64,000 nucleotides of DNA from positions 8,393,001 to 8,457,000 of the forward strand of contig NC_083509.1 in assembly GCF_032362555.1 (NCBI RefSeq), read 5' to 3'. The DNA comes from Amyelois transitella. Its lineage: Eukaryota; Arthropoda; Insecta; Lepidoptera; Pyralidae. Within the stretch, counting starts at the first letter, position 1, and the number at the start of each line of letters is the position of its first letter. A program made the position numbers and the translations under genes. The notes beneath the pieces were generated by a model, which was not told where the DNA came from, searched no databases, and was given only the letters and a program-made list of their open reading frames with translations. Shown in pieces: positions 50,891 to 62,659 of this stretch.

Positions 50891-51692
50891 AAAAGATATC
50901 AAAATTTCAAACAAAAAGTCAACAGTATTTATCATTCACATTCATCAATGAAAAAACGGATTTTTTTCAGACGTGAGACGCAGCGTGTTCCATTTTTTAG
51001 TCCCCACGAATTTTATCTATTTGAATTTTCAACAAAATCGTTAGAAACGTTTTCGCAAACGCTAGGAATATATTCATGAATATTGCTAGTTTAATAGAGT
51101 TGGAATAGAATACTTTTATAGATTGTCCCTAATAAAACCGTTTATCAACAATTTATAATGCGGCAGACTTTGAATCACTTTACGACATTTAGTTACTCTG
51201 TAGAGATAAATTTTATGTTTCACGTTCAAACACAATTCATACATTTGAATGTGTCATTTTGCGGAAGCACGCCAGCTAAGCGTGTCCGTGGCCTTTGTTT
51301 TACTACAGTTTCACGAAAATATAACTGCGATATACAAACAAAATCGTAGATAACATGTGTGCTATGGGTTTATTTCAGAACAGACGTTAGAGAAAAGTCG
51401 TCGTATATTTAACAATTTTCTAACTGGATCGACTACACACATCGTTTGAATAAGGTACATTATATTTACAATACTAATATAGGGATCTTTTGTCTTGAAA
51501 TACTTTTTTCATATTAATGTTTCTATATATATTTGTGCATCGACACATATCTACTATTCTCATAAAACTTTCTAAACTCATACTACTAATTGTATTTTTT
51601 ATTTACATAAATTTAGTTGTAATTAACACTGTTATACCTATCTGAGTGTTTTCTTCACTACTCTTCATGTGAATGATGTTAAACGCGGCTTT

Positions 51693-51749
51693 CAAATCAC
51701 ATACAGGACTAATAACATATATTGAGTACTTTGTCCTGTATGTGATTTG
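51693..51749. repeat. Perfect 17-bp inverted repeat, 23-nt spacer
   Basis: Arm 51693-51709 (caaatcacatacaggac) is exactly complementary to 51733-51749. It lies just upstream of the truncated SINE. Confidence 0.75.
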
Positions 51750-51760
51750 TTCATCAGAGT

Positions 51761-51915
51761 CTCGAAGGTCCTAAGTTTGAGACTTGTGATACTATATTTT
51801 ATAATAAATACATAGATGAACATCCAAGACCCATGCCAATCAGAAAATGTTCTTTTCTCATCATGCCCTGGCCGGGAATCGAACCCGGGACCTCCGGTGT
51901 CACAGAGGCCCTCAT
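51761..51915 (-). repeat. Truncated tRNA-derived SINE (family A)
   Basis: The reversed tRNA-like head 'cgggaatcgaacccggga' and the body are intact. The tail is cut off at about 51761. Confidence 0.7.
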
Positions 51916-52739
51916 ATACTTATAAATATATATAACTGTTGCTTAACCAATTCTCAAAGTAGGCTAGAGTCCACATACTATGTAGCTGCCCAACCAAATT
52001 TTCTCACAGCATGTAAAATGTCAATAACATAATATGCCAAGCTGATCGGACTTTGAAACTAACAACTGAAAATGCAATTCTCCATACACTATTTGTGATG
52101 AAGGAGAGTAACAAGTAAAAAAAAATTTTCACCGAACTTATTCAAGAACTCATTAGAACGTAGCGAAAGATGTTTATAATTTGAACGTTCGAAGTTCTGT
52201 TTTGAGTGTCGACAGTCAAAAATACCATAGATGCGCTAAAATTAAACTTCTGAACAGAGGCACACTCGTACTCGCATTGACCTGCGTCATCGGCTAATGA
52301 TGCAGAAGTAACATATTATTATGTAGGTATATTGTGCGTTAGTTCCGTTTTCTTTAAACATCTACATCTTGTTTTACAACCTAATATTTGTTTTTTTTTT
52401 AATTTGTTAGTTTGATTAGTAACTTCAATTAGATTTGATGATAATGCTTGTAGCCATAGAATTCTTAATATTTGACTCAGATTACTTTGATTATCGCATT
52501 AAGTTCATCAATTGTTTAACACAATATTATTTTCCACAAAAGTTTGTAGGTATACATAATACCTAAAAGATTTCTTAACTTAAAACTACTGTGAAAAGTA
52601 GCTAAGTACCTATGTAAAGAATGGGAAAGCAAAATATATTCAAAAAAAGAATCTGTCATCTAAAAACCGAAAGTTGTCTAAAGATAATTAAAGATAGTAG
52701 GATTTGAACCCTTCGCTGTAGCTCATGTTAGTGATAAAC

Positions 52740-52769
52740 TCCTAATTTCAGGTAACAAAATCAGATAAA
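52740..52769 (+). other. Splice acceptor and end of the 5' leader of gene D
   Basis: 'ctcctaatttcag' ends at 52751, followed by 18 bases of leader and the ATG at 52770. This suggests a spliced, non-coding first exon upstream. In gene C a similar 'gtaac' stands 16 bases before the ATG, but no comparable acceptor precedes it. Confidence 0.45.
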
Positions 52770-55700
52770 ATGAAGCCAATAATGAAGAAAGGAGAAGATT
52801 TTATCCCCCCAGATGGAGGGTGGGGTTGGATGATTATATTCGCAGCAGGATTTTCAAACGTATGTTTAGAAATTGCTTTTTTGCTTCTGCAAATCTTCAA
52901 AATAATTATTCTTTCCCTATATTTCTATCCAACATCCAAAAAAATAAAGAGTTACTTATCTAACATAGGTGTGAACTATACACTCAATGGATAAAATCGA
53001 TAGATAATATTAAAAGATAACACACTTCCTAATCAATAGATTTATTAGTTACTTCTTTTACTGCTGATCAGGTGAGAAGAAAAAAACATTTAATATGCTT
53101 CTCTTCCGACGCACAAAAGTCAATCAAAGAAAAAAGTTCATTAATTTGCCATTGATTTTTTAAGTGATGGGCTAGCAATCTATTAATCACAATTTCATAA
53201 TTTATGACGTCCATCTTAATTTGGCCTACGAGCCTATATAAAGTTTGGTTCTACTATAAAGATTCTAACACCAATGCACTTATAGATTTTACCTTATCCA
53301 ATTACATATTTAAAAAAAATACTTAACTCTTCTAATTCCAGCTATCGGCGCTTCCATTCCTGCAGCAGTTTGGTCTCCTCTTCAGGGACAAATTCGAACG
53401 TCTGGGCATCAGTAGCTCGGAAACTACCACTATTATAAATATTCATTCTGCTATGAACTCTTTCGTCGGTGCGTGACACGCCTAGCATGGGTAACTCTCA
53501 AGTACCATACCAGATTTTATAGTTTTTATGAAATTACGGAGCCAAGATGAATTAATCAAAAGGGATAAAGATTCATTTCAAATAAGAACGTAACCCTGCA
53601 CAAAAGCTATCTCATATTATAAGTTAAAAAAATGCCCGAACAACCTACAACAAAGCAAGAAAGTCTTGAGCTATAATAATGAAATACTTTATTGTATATA
53701 CTGAAATCACTAGTTTCTGAGGTGTAAAAAAAACTCGATTAAACGCAAATCATCAATAATACCTTTTTTCATTTTCAGGATTGGCGAATGGTCCTGTATT
53801 TAGAACATTTAGCTACAGACAGGTATCGCTGACTGGAGCAACAGTAGTAGTCATCTCTCTTATGTTGACTACGTTCTCCTACAACTTTATTACGTACCTC
53901 ATAACTTTTTCAATTTTATACGGTAATATTATTATCACAATACTGAAATGTACTCAAAATATGTATAACAGAATTATTCCCAATATTTTTAAAATGTTTC
54001 AGGAGCTGGATATGGTATTAGCAGTTCTGCTAATGCGCTCGCTTTAAATACTTATTGGAAAAACAGAAGAAGGTTAGCAACGAGTTTATCTTGGACCACC
54101 ACAGGACTTGGACCAATGTTATGGCCACATATTATTACACTTTTAATAGCTTCTTTTGGAGAAAATGGAACTTTACTGATCATAAGTGCAATATCACTTC
54201 ATGCTATAGCATGTGCACTTTTACTTCAACCAGTTGAATGGCACAGCAAACCTGTGCCGCAAGTAGAGGAAGAAGGAAAAAAATTATTAAAAGATAAAAA
54301 TAAAGAAGACGATGAAGCATCTAAAAATAAGTTTAATAACAAAAAGAATGGAGGTTATTTTAGCTCAATAGCAAAATTAAAAAACATGAGCGCTTTTTCT
54401 AGTCAATACCTTTATAATGAAGATGACCCTCTAACACCTGGCTATGAAATCACAGATCCAGGTACACCTATGATGTTGCGTGCTAATGATGGATACTTTA
54501 GTCAATCAAGACAGTCCCGAAGTAAGGTTTCTTCCAGAGAAGCGTCTACTAAAACTTCAAGAATAAATTCAGCTAAACCATCGATGGCCAATTTAAACGA
54601 ATACCGCTCACAAAAATCTTCTACTTTGTATTTAAATGATTCTAAGAAAAACTCTTCTGCAAATCTCAGAGCTCCAGAACAAGAAATGAAAAGTAAACCG
54701 AAGCGTCAAACATCTCTTATAGTTCGCGCGCAAATTCCAGAATCAGAAATAGAAGATTTTCCTACACTCAAAGCACCACACGACTTAAAAGCTGAAGAAA
54801 AGGCCGTTGTTGATACTATTGATCCGATAGAGGCAAAAGATATAGCAGAAAAAGCAGAAAAACATATGACTAATAGCAAAAGTGTAATTTCATTCAAAAA
54901 AGACTATCAGTATGAGGAAAAATCTTTAAAAGACAATCAGAGCAGCGTTTCGCTAAATAATTACGACGATTTAAGTGAAATAAAATATATGAAAGATAAT
55001 CACAGCAATCAATCCAAAATAAGAAGTCGAAAAAAGTCTAATAATTTTAATTACGAAAGCGAAGTATTAAAACAGGCTTCAAAGAAATTAGAGCAGTATT
55101 TGAATGAAAAAGAAAATACCGACCAAGGCACTAAAGTAAACATAGTTATTAATGACGAGACAGACGACGAAGACGATAATATTTTTAAACAAAAAAAAGG
55201 GAACGATGAAGTGGAAGAAAAGGAGTTAACATTTTGTGAAAAAATCTATTTATTCTTTGATTTAGATCTTCTGAAAGATTATACATTTATTAATCTAATG
55301 TTAGGAATGACATTAGCTAGTTTCAATGAACTTAATTTTTCGATTTTAACCCCATTTATTCTTGGAGACTATGGATTTACCAAACCTGAGGTGGCATTTT
55401 TTATGTCACTATTAGGTGGAATAGATATTTGTGTCAGATTTTGTATTCCCTTCTTTGCTGGAAAAGTTGGATGGGAAAATAATTCATTTTTTTTATTTGG
55501 CGTCTTAACTATGGCCATGGGAAGAGTAGGTAATAACTTAATAACATCCAGAACTTATATTAATCTGAGTATGCAGTTATTTATCTTACTCTATTAATCT
55601 ATTTATTTAATATTAGGTTTTCATATTTATTGCTTTCCCTTGTTGATTTCCTACCTGGTATCCTAATTATATTTCCTTAAATTTCAGTGTTGGCCTACAG

Positions 55701-56226
55701 TCAGAACTACAGCTTGGTGCTTTTTGTGGCAGTAATAATAGGTTTCGGGAAAGGTTTGAGGACCGTGTTCGTCGCACTGGTGATACCCACTCATGTACCA
55801 CTTCACAAGTTACCAGGTGCATCCGGATTGCAACTAATTACTTCTGGTATTGTGTGTGTCGCATTGGGACCACTCGTTGGTGAGGATACATTCTCAATCG
55901 TATCAATAAATATATAATAACGTCAGATTCTGGTCATATACTAAGAATATAAGAAGTATTATTACCCTTTGATATGATTCTTTATATTGAAGTTTCGAAT
56001 TTGAATTTATTTGAAGTGGAATATTAGCGATATTCAATCTCTTTTTCATGTTTGTTGCATAGTCGTCAATTACTTTTCAGGTTGGATCAAGGACAATGCA
56101 TCAACGGGAGTCCTGTTACATAGCTTAAACATCCTTACTTACCTCACCGCTGTGTCATGGGGACTAGAGAAATACATAAGAACGAGACGACAGAAGGTTT
56201 CCAACGAAGAATTAACGCAATCCTGA
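52770..56226 (+). CDS. Gene D: SLC16-like carrier with a very long cytosolic loop, 741 aa, tandem copy of gene C
   Basis: Coding exons: 52770-52859, 53342-53468, 53779-53922, 54003-55529, 55688-55879, 56081-56226. The total is 2226 nt, open throughout. Exons 2, 3, 5 and 6 have exactly the lengths of those in gene C (127, 144, 192, 146), and exon 4 is three bases longer. The signature is PPDGGWGW (13-20). The atypical motif is TYWKNRRRLA (137-146), and helix 8 has Asp595 and Arg599. The loop (about 199-528) keeps blocks nearly identical to gene C (SAFSSQYLYNEDDP, EITDPGTPMMLRANDGY, KAEEKAVVD, KKSNNFNYESEVLKQAS) between stretches that have diverged. An acidic run (DETDDEDD) sits before helix 7. 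Introns are shorter than in gene C and free of elements. Its function is probably close to that of gene C, with the loop as the main place to differ. Confidence 0.92.
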
Positions 56227-56374
56227 AATTGAACTACATCTCCGATCAATGAACTACACATTATTCGAATCACAAATATTTGTTTGAAGTTGCAGGTTAA
56301 TGATCGAGGTAGCTTCAGCCTTTATGCCAAAGTTAAAAAAGTATTACCTACATACGTAATGGCAGTATTAAAAA

Positions 56375-56380
56375 AATAAA
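56375..56380 (+). terminator. Polyadenylation signal of gene D
   Basis: AATAAA lies about 150 bases after the stop, followed within 20 bases by T-rich sequence. It gives a short 3' untranslated region. Confidence 0.55.
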
Positions 56381-56399
56381 ACAATGTAAAATTTTGTTT

Positions 56400-58027
56400 T
56401 ATTATAATGTGTCAAAAAAAAAACAAAAAAAAAGATAAGTTTATAAAATTCACGCATGTTTAGTCTGGTAAACCACGGTAGTAGAACCAACAAACCAAGT
56501 TTAAGCGATTGGCTGGTCCAGAAATTCCTTCAAACTTCACTCGCACTCATTATTTAGTAAATTCACACGGAAGCAAAATAACAAGCATGAAATAGTTAAA
56601 TATTAATAACGAGTAAGATTTTAGACTTTCTTAAAGGTTAAATGAAAGATCAATACTAAACTCATCGCACATGTGATAATAGAATCATGGGTGAAATTCA
56701 ATTTAATTTGGACGCTAGTACCAAGAGAGCGGAACTACTAATCAAGAGCTGCGTTTGCTGAGCCAAAAGGAGTCACATTGTTGAGTCAGATCACGTACGA
56801 ATTTCTATCGTAATACTTTGTAATGTCTTTTTTCTAAATGTGTGCCAAATTATAGCTAGAAGCAAATTTTTAAGTGTGAGTGAACTAAATATCTGTGCAA
56901 GTATTACCTATACTTAGTTCCCAAAAATGCTTTTGAAGTACTGGTTAATATTCTTAAGAATAGTTCATTTGAGAAATAATATTATGTGCATTTCATGTGA
57001 CTGTTAACAGGATTAAAATTCTTAGTTTATATTTTTAGCAATTCGCTTGAGGTAACATATCTGTATACGTGTTTGAGTTAAATATTTTAGGTATCAATGA
57101 AAATGCTACTCTATTGCGCCTACTGCTCTTTCATAAGCAAATACTTGTCGACTTGTGATCACAATTATGCAATGTAATAGAATGCAAGCTGTTTGATTTA
57201 TCTAAATATTAAAAAATATTTAAATGACAAATATTTACGAACATTCCATAAACGACATACTTCTGCTGTTGTTTAACGATTGCACCAGAAACTTTTGTAC
57301 CTTAGTAGGCTCAAAAGAACAAAAAAAATGTTGTAAGTAATGTTCTTCAACAGCAATTAACAAATACCTATATTTTATCTTAAGCGCCTACCTATAATAC
57401 AATTTCGAAAATTTATCCCTGTTTTCTGTTTAAATATATGTTTTTATGTCCATGTCACGTTTGGCTATATCGTAATCCAATCGGCATTAATCCAAAGAAA
57501 TAACTTTACCACTTGTTAGATAATCGCTATAGATAAATTTTAATGCTATGCGTGACTTAATTATCAATAAGATACCAGTTACTAATTGAATTAACGAGAA
57601 TTTTAATTTTAGAGACGCTGTTGAGTAATCATTCTAACGTGATGAGCGCTGGTGTAGACTGATTCTAATATTAATGAATCAAATGAGAACACGGTGAATT
57701 TTAATACTTTCATACACACGTAAATCAGACACGTACATAACGCAAATACACTAAATTGATAACAGAGCACATTATTAAAGTCAAACCGATAACGTTGGTG
57801 TATCTCATGTACTAGCCGCTAGTATCATTAAACGTAGACTGACGCTGTGGCAAAGGCGTGGAGAAAAACTGGGGTCAACACACGCGGCAAAACAGTGCAG
57901 AGGACAGAACAAAAGACATTTCAAAGTGTACGTGATTAACAATATCATTAATGATTATAATGACTTGAAGACGGTGATGTTGTGAGGTGTGAATTTTGGA
58001 AATGTGGTATTGTTAAACATTGTTATA
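56400..58027. other. Intergenic region between genes D and E
   Basis: AT-rich, with no gene and no clear repeat. The last 250 bases are richer in G and C ('tggcaaaggcgtggagaaa', 'cacacgcggcaaaacagtgc') and likely contain the promoter and leader of gene E. Confidence 0.5.
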
Positions 58028-61000
58028 ATGTCGAGTGCAGTGAATAAAGTTCCACCAGACGGAGGATATGGGTGGATAGTGGTGGTCGCCTATGCCCTCA
58101 ATAATGTAAGTTAAACTCAACATACCAAGCATTAGAGTTTAAAATTAAACCTCATTGTAGATATACTAGTTAAGGTGATATGAATATAAATGAAGAAGTA
58201 TTCAATTTTAATTTTGATCTACCATGTTTGCCTAGTAAAATAATTACGTACGTACATATAATTACGTCTATATCTTTTGCGGAGTAGTCAGAACCAATAG
58301 TATCGAAAAGATAAAATGATAGAATCGAGATTCAACAACCTCTTAAAATTCATTTAAAATGTATATTTATAATTATTTTGGTGTCAAAAAATTCCAATGA
58401 ATTGACAATGCTGCAAAGTATTAAAGTTTTTATTAATTAATAACTTGTGGATTTAAATACAATTTACATAAGCAAACACAAAGTATCGATCGATTTTACC
58501 AATTTACAAAAAGTTTAGATGGCTGATATCTTTATCAGAAAAAAAATTATCATCTTTATAAACGGATGTTTAGTCTAGCTTCAAAATAGAGCCGATATAA
58601 ATAAACCTAACTACACAAATAATGTTATCATCATTTTAAAAGTTTCGCTTGGGGAGTAGTAGTAAGTAACTAAAAACATTTTAATTGTTATGTAACAAAA
58701 TGTAGCTTTGATTGTAAAATCTTCAATAACATACAGTATGAATTTTCGTTTAACATGGGTTTATTAAAACGAAAAAAATGCATATCTCTATAAGTAGAGC
58801 ACAGTATTATAACAATTTTTATGCCGGTTCCTAATAACATTTGCAATGCCTACATAATGACACAATACAGTAGATAACGTATTTATCTCTTAAAGTCTGG
58901 CTTATTGTTTGGCTGTGTGAGTACCGAGAATTGACAATAAATTTATCACACAGTAATTGGGCCTATAACCTGTAATGACATAGGTATCTTTCATTGAAGT
59001 GTATAAAGTAAACGAACTTGAGAGAATATTACACAAAGCCTGACTATAACTATTCACTCAAGTACGAGTAGCAATTATTTTGAAGTTATGTCCTATTGTA
59101 TTATGAACCTGAACAATTGAATTTCAGCGACTAAGGTATAAAAATCTTTATGAATACCATCATTGTACATAAGGTCACTCCTCCACTGGACTTTTGTCTG
59201 TAGATGTTCTAGGAAAAATATAGAAATACCAAACCAGGCTTGTAGGTTGATAGAGATTATAAAATCTACTATCGAAATTGATAAAAGTCAAATAATATCA
59301 TTATATTATTATTTTTAATAAAATAGAGTAAAATTTGTGCCCTAATATTACGAAGTTACTTTTATGTATTCGGACAGTAACCTCATTACTAAGAATTTTA
59401 TATTTATCTTTTAGGTGGTAGTTCTTCCCCTTATTGCTGGATTCGGTTTAGTTTTTCAAGAAGCCTTTGACGAGACAGGTTTATCCGCTACCCAAGGAAC
59501 ACTAATTATCACCCTTAACCATGGAATTGGCATGCTTATGTCGTTTTTCACTGGACCAGTACTCCAGAGGTTTGGTTACCGAAAAGTTGCCGTTTTTGGA
59601 GCAATTTTTATTGCTCTTGGTCTCATGATGACGGCCGCTACATCAAATTTCTGGCTGTTTATTTTCTCCTACAGTATTATCTGTGGTAAGTTTATAAATT
59701 ACAAAATAACTGGTATCAAAAGTAAGATTATATTTACTGCAACATGCATTGTCCTACATTTTGATAAAACATGTAGTTACATATTGAGATAAATGATAAA
59801 CATTTTGTGTTTGAATTGCAGCATTGGGCGTTGCATCAGTTATGGCATCCTTCTCATTAGCAATAAATTCATTTTTCAAGGAGAAAAGAGCACGCGCTGT
59901 AGGCGCTGGAATGTCCATGACAGGACTAGGAGCCATTTACATGCCCCTCCTCATGAGTACTCTCATGTACACTTATGGTTGGAGATATGCCGTACTTATT
60001 CTTAGTGCTATATGCTTGCACTCTCTTGTCGCTGCTTGTTTACTAAGACCAGCCAAATGGTACTTAAGAAATCCGCCAATTACAGAAGAACTCGAGCCAT
60101 TAAATAAGGATACTGGTATAGAACTTGTGAATGGAAGTTTTACAACGTCTTCAAAACTAACTGGTAAAGACTTTTTTAAAAAGGTCATAACTTTAAAATG
60201 ACCAACTTTTAATTTAAGCTTGCAGATTAATTTTAAACTCAGCAACATTTTTTCAGGATCGACAACACCTAAAATTGAAGAAAGTGTGGAAACTGGTTTA
60301 ATTCCTCCAAAAAGTTTATCAATGCGATCTTTGTACAGCAGTGCTAGTCTCGAAGCAAGAAACGCTATCTCGCATCCTGATGTACGCAAAAAGACATCAG
60401 AACCACCAGAACCACCGCTCTCTGAAGCTAAATATAAGTGGTGGGAATCTCAAGAGATAAATTTGGGTAGTTCAATAAATATTTTCAATGAACCGAAGTC
60501 GGATATAAAAGAAAAGGAGCCACTAAATATTCTACCTGAAAAAAATAAGAAAGAAAAGACATTTCTAGACAAATTCATAGAATTTTTCGATTTGACTTTG
60601 CTTAGTGATCCAATATTTGTAAACATTTTGATTGGTCTCTCAGTCGCAGCATGTGTGGAAACTAATTTTTCATTGCTTCTTCCAATAATGCTAAAAGACA
60701 TGTTGAAATTTGAAACATCTCAAATAGCTCAGATAATGGCTGTTATTGGATTTTCAGACACAATCTTTCGATTCGTGTCTCCATTTATAGGAGAATGGTG
60801 TAATAAACCACCAAGAGTTATGTATATTGTCGGATTATTGTTAATTATTTTTACAAGGACAAGTAAGTATCTTAATTTTCGAGCAAACTTTTGTTTATAG
60901 GTACACCTTTCTATAAAATCTTACAAATAACTAACAATAACTTTTCCAGTTATGCTGTTCACAACTTCGTACATCGGTATGATGTTCGTAGCTCTTCTTA

Positions 61001-61961
61001 TGGGTATCACCAAAGGCATAAGGACAGTCTACATGAATATCATCATCCCTAGCCATGTACCAATAGACAGACTACCGTTTGCGTACAGCATACAAATGTT
61101 CGTCAATGGAATCACGATTATTGCACTTGGACCATTATTAGGTAACAATGTGATAAACATCAATGCTTTTATTTTGAGAATGTATGTACGTACCTCATAT
61201 AGCTGCCAATCGCATACATTGTTTATAATTATTTTATTTGGCAAAGCAAAGACGATCGATTTGGCGCAGAGGTAGGATTCCTTTCTCTGAACTGCAAGTT
61301 CCGGGTTGATCTCCGGGTCAGCTCATGATGAAAAACCAACTTTTTCTGATTGACCTTGGATGTTTAGCTTTATAAATATTTAATTTTTTAATACTTACTT
61401 TTCTACTCATATTATAAATGCGATAGTATCTCTGCTGTTATGCTTTCACGCCTTAACCACTAAATTTTAATGAAAATTGGTATACGTCGACCCTTAGAAA
61501 GAATACAGCAACTGTTTCATTACGAAAAACGAAACCACGCAAACGAAGTCGCGGGAAAAACTAGGGTTGAAATAAAATAATGCAGCATTGAATTATTATC
61601 GTAACAAGTCATTAACTTACTTTGGGCCTAGCTGTATCTAAACTTTTGCTCAGCTTCGCTCAGAAATTTCCATTTATTGTTTTAAATTTTTGTTTATTGT
61701 TTTAAAACTAAGTATAACAAGTCTTTTCTCTTTATAATAAATATGGTAGGTAATATGGTAATGGATCATGATAATACTCTCTCTCTTATCTTGATTTTCT
61801 TTTATGTTTCAGGAAAGATTCGTGAAATATCTGGATCATATCAAATACCAATAGTGGTGTTGAATTCGGTGACTCTAGTCACAGTTGTTTTGTGGACGTG
61901 CGAATTTATTTACTTCAGACTGAAGCAGAAATCCGTCACAGAAACCCAAGAACAGCAGTAA
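58028..61961 (+). CDS. Gene E: SLC16 (monocarboxylate transporter-like) protein, 545 aa, 6 exons
   Basis: Coding exons: 58028-58105, 59415-59685, 59822-60163, 60257-60862, 60950-61141, 61813-61961. The total is 1638 nt, open throughout with GT-AG introns. The N-terminus is very short before the signature PPDGGYGW (9-16), in which Tyr replaces the usual Trp. The helix 4-5 motif is SFFKEKRARAVG (133-144). The loop is about 135 residues (195-330), Pro/Ser/Lys-rich with KYKWWESQE, then FFDLTLLSD. Helix 8 carries Asp398 and Arg402. An Ala lies where MCT1 has Lys38. As in gene B, helices 1-3 are encoded by one 271-nt exon, whereas genes A, C and D split it. The C-terminal tail is short (KQKSVTETQEQQ). 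It is a more distant paralogue of C and D. Substrate unknown. Confidence 0.92.
58106..59414 (+). other. Intron 1 of gene E
   Basis: A 1.3-kb AT-rich intron with a family B fragment at about 58248-58345 ('attacgtctatatc', 'gcggagtagtcagaacc'). No extra exon was seen. Confidence 0.65.
61268..61385 (+). repeat. Degraded tRNA-derived SINE (family A)
   Basis: Shows 'ggcgcagaggtag', 'ccgggttgatctccggg', 'catgatgaaaaaccaac' and 'ccttggatgttta', a worn version of the 32571 copy. It lies in intron 5 of gene E. Confidence 0.55.
61391..61564 (+). mobile_element. Old Helitron-like copy
   Basis: 'ctactcatattataaatgcg', 'tgctttcacgcctta' and 'aacgaagtcgcgggaaaaac' followed by CTAG reproduce the order of the 24055 unit with many changes. 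Confidence 0.5.
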
Positions 61962-62538
61962 AGAAATCACTCAAGATGTATGAATTCCACAAATGTTAAA
62001 CATTGTTAAGACTTACGTATTAGTTGTTATTTAAATAATTTTTATAAATATATTTGTTTAAAGTTGTTAATATTATTTTCAGCTATGAAGTTTTAGCATA
62101 GAGACACAAGTGACTTTGAATACATTTTGCATTTATTTACATGATAATATTTACAAAATCTTATACTTATTTTATATTAAAAATGAACAAACATGGCTAG
62201 AAAAGATTGAAATAAGATTAAAACTTTTGTTTTGCTGGCGTTTACACTATTTGCTTAGAAGCAGTATGATGGCATAGAGTAACAACACAAAACTTTGGTT
62301 ACTATTTGTTATTATCATATTAATCATAGTCTTTTTCGTAATGAGCTAAAGAAGATTAACATAAAAATAAATACAACTATGTTTTGATCAAATTAAAAAG
62401 AACACTGACCTATTGTCGTAATCTTCTTAATTTGCTCTGAATATCTTTCGATCAATTCACAGAAGTTATCAATTTGTATTTAAACATTATCACCATCACA
62501 TTAGTATTTTATTTCACTAACACTAAGTATTGTTTATT
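61962..62538. other. Region between gene E and the right-edge gene
   Basis: AT-rich. The left part is the 3' untranslated region of gene E; I see no canonical AATAAA within the first 100 bases, only AAATAT-like variants near 62045. Nothing else was identified. Confidence 0.45.
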
Positions 62539-62659
62539 TCATAGTTTTTCTTGTTGATCACATTTCACAATAATGTCTGTTAGGATGATGAGCGGTTTCC
62601 ACATAACACATTTATCAAGCGTCTCTATGATGTCCTGCAGTCGTGGTATCCATTGTACC
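62539..62659 (-). CDS. Candidate terminal exon of the right-edge gene
   Basis: On the minus strand a good acceptor ('gttattttcag') is followed by 40 codons to a TGA (62541-62539), including WIPRLQDIIETLDKC and MWKPLIILTDIIVKC. Composition is richer in G and C than the flanks. Its open frame needs a phase-2 upstream donor, which the known upstream exons do not clearly offer. It could belong to the gene at 63810-64000, to an unseen exon, or be spurious. Confidence 0.35.

Larger units (their letters stand above)
49900..52751. other. Intergenic region between genes C and D
   Basis: No gene. It holds a family B fragment (50225-50315), a GTCTG-rich element (50740-50890), a 17-bp inverted repeat (51693-51749) and a truncated family A SINE (51761-51915). 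It must include the gene D promoter and an upstream leader exon that I cannot locate. Confidence 0.6.
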
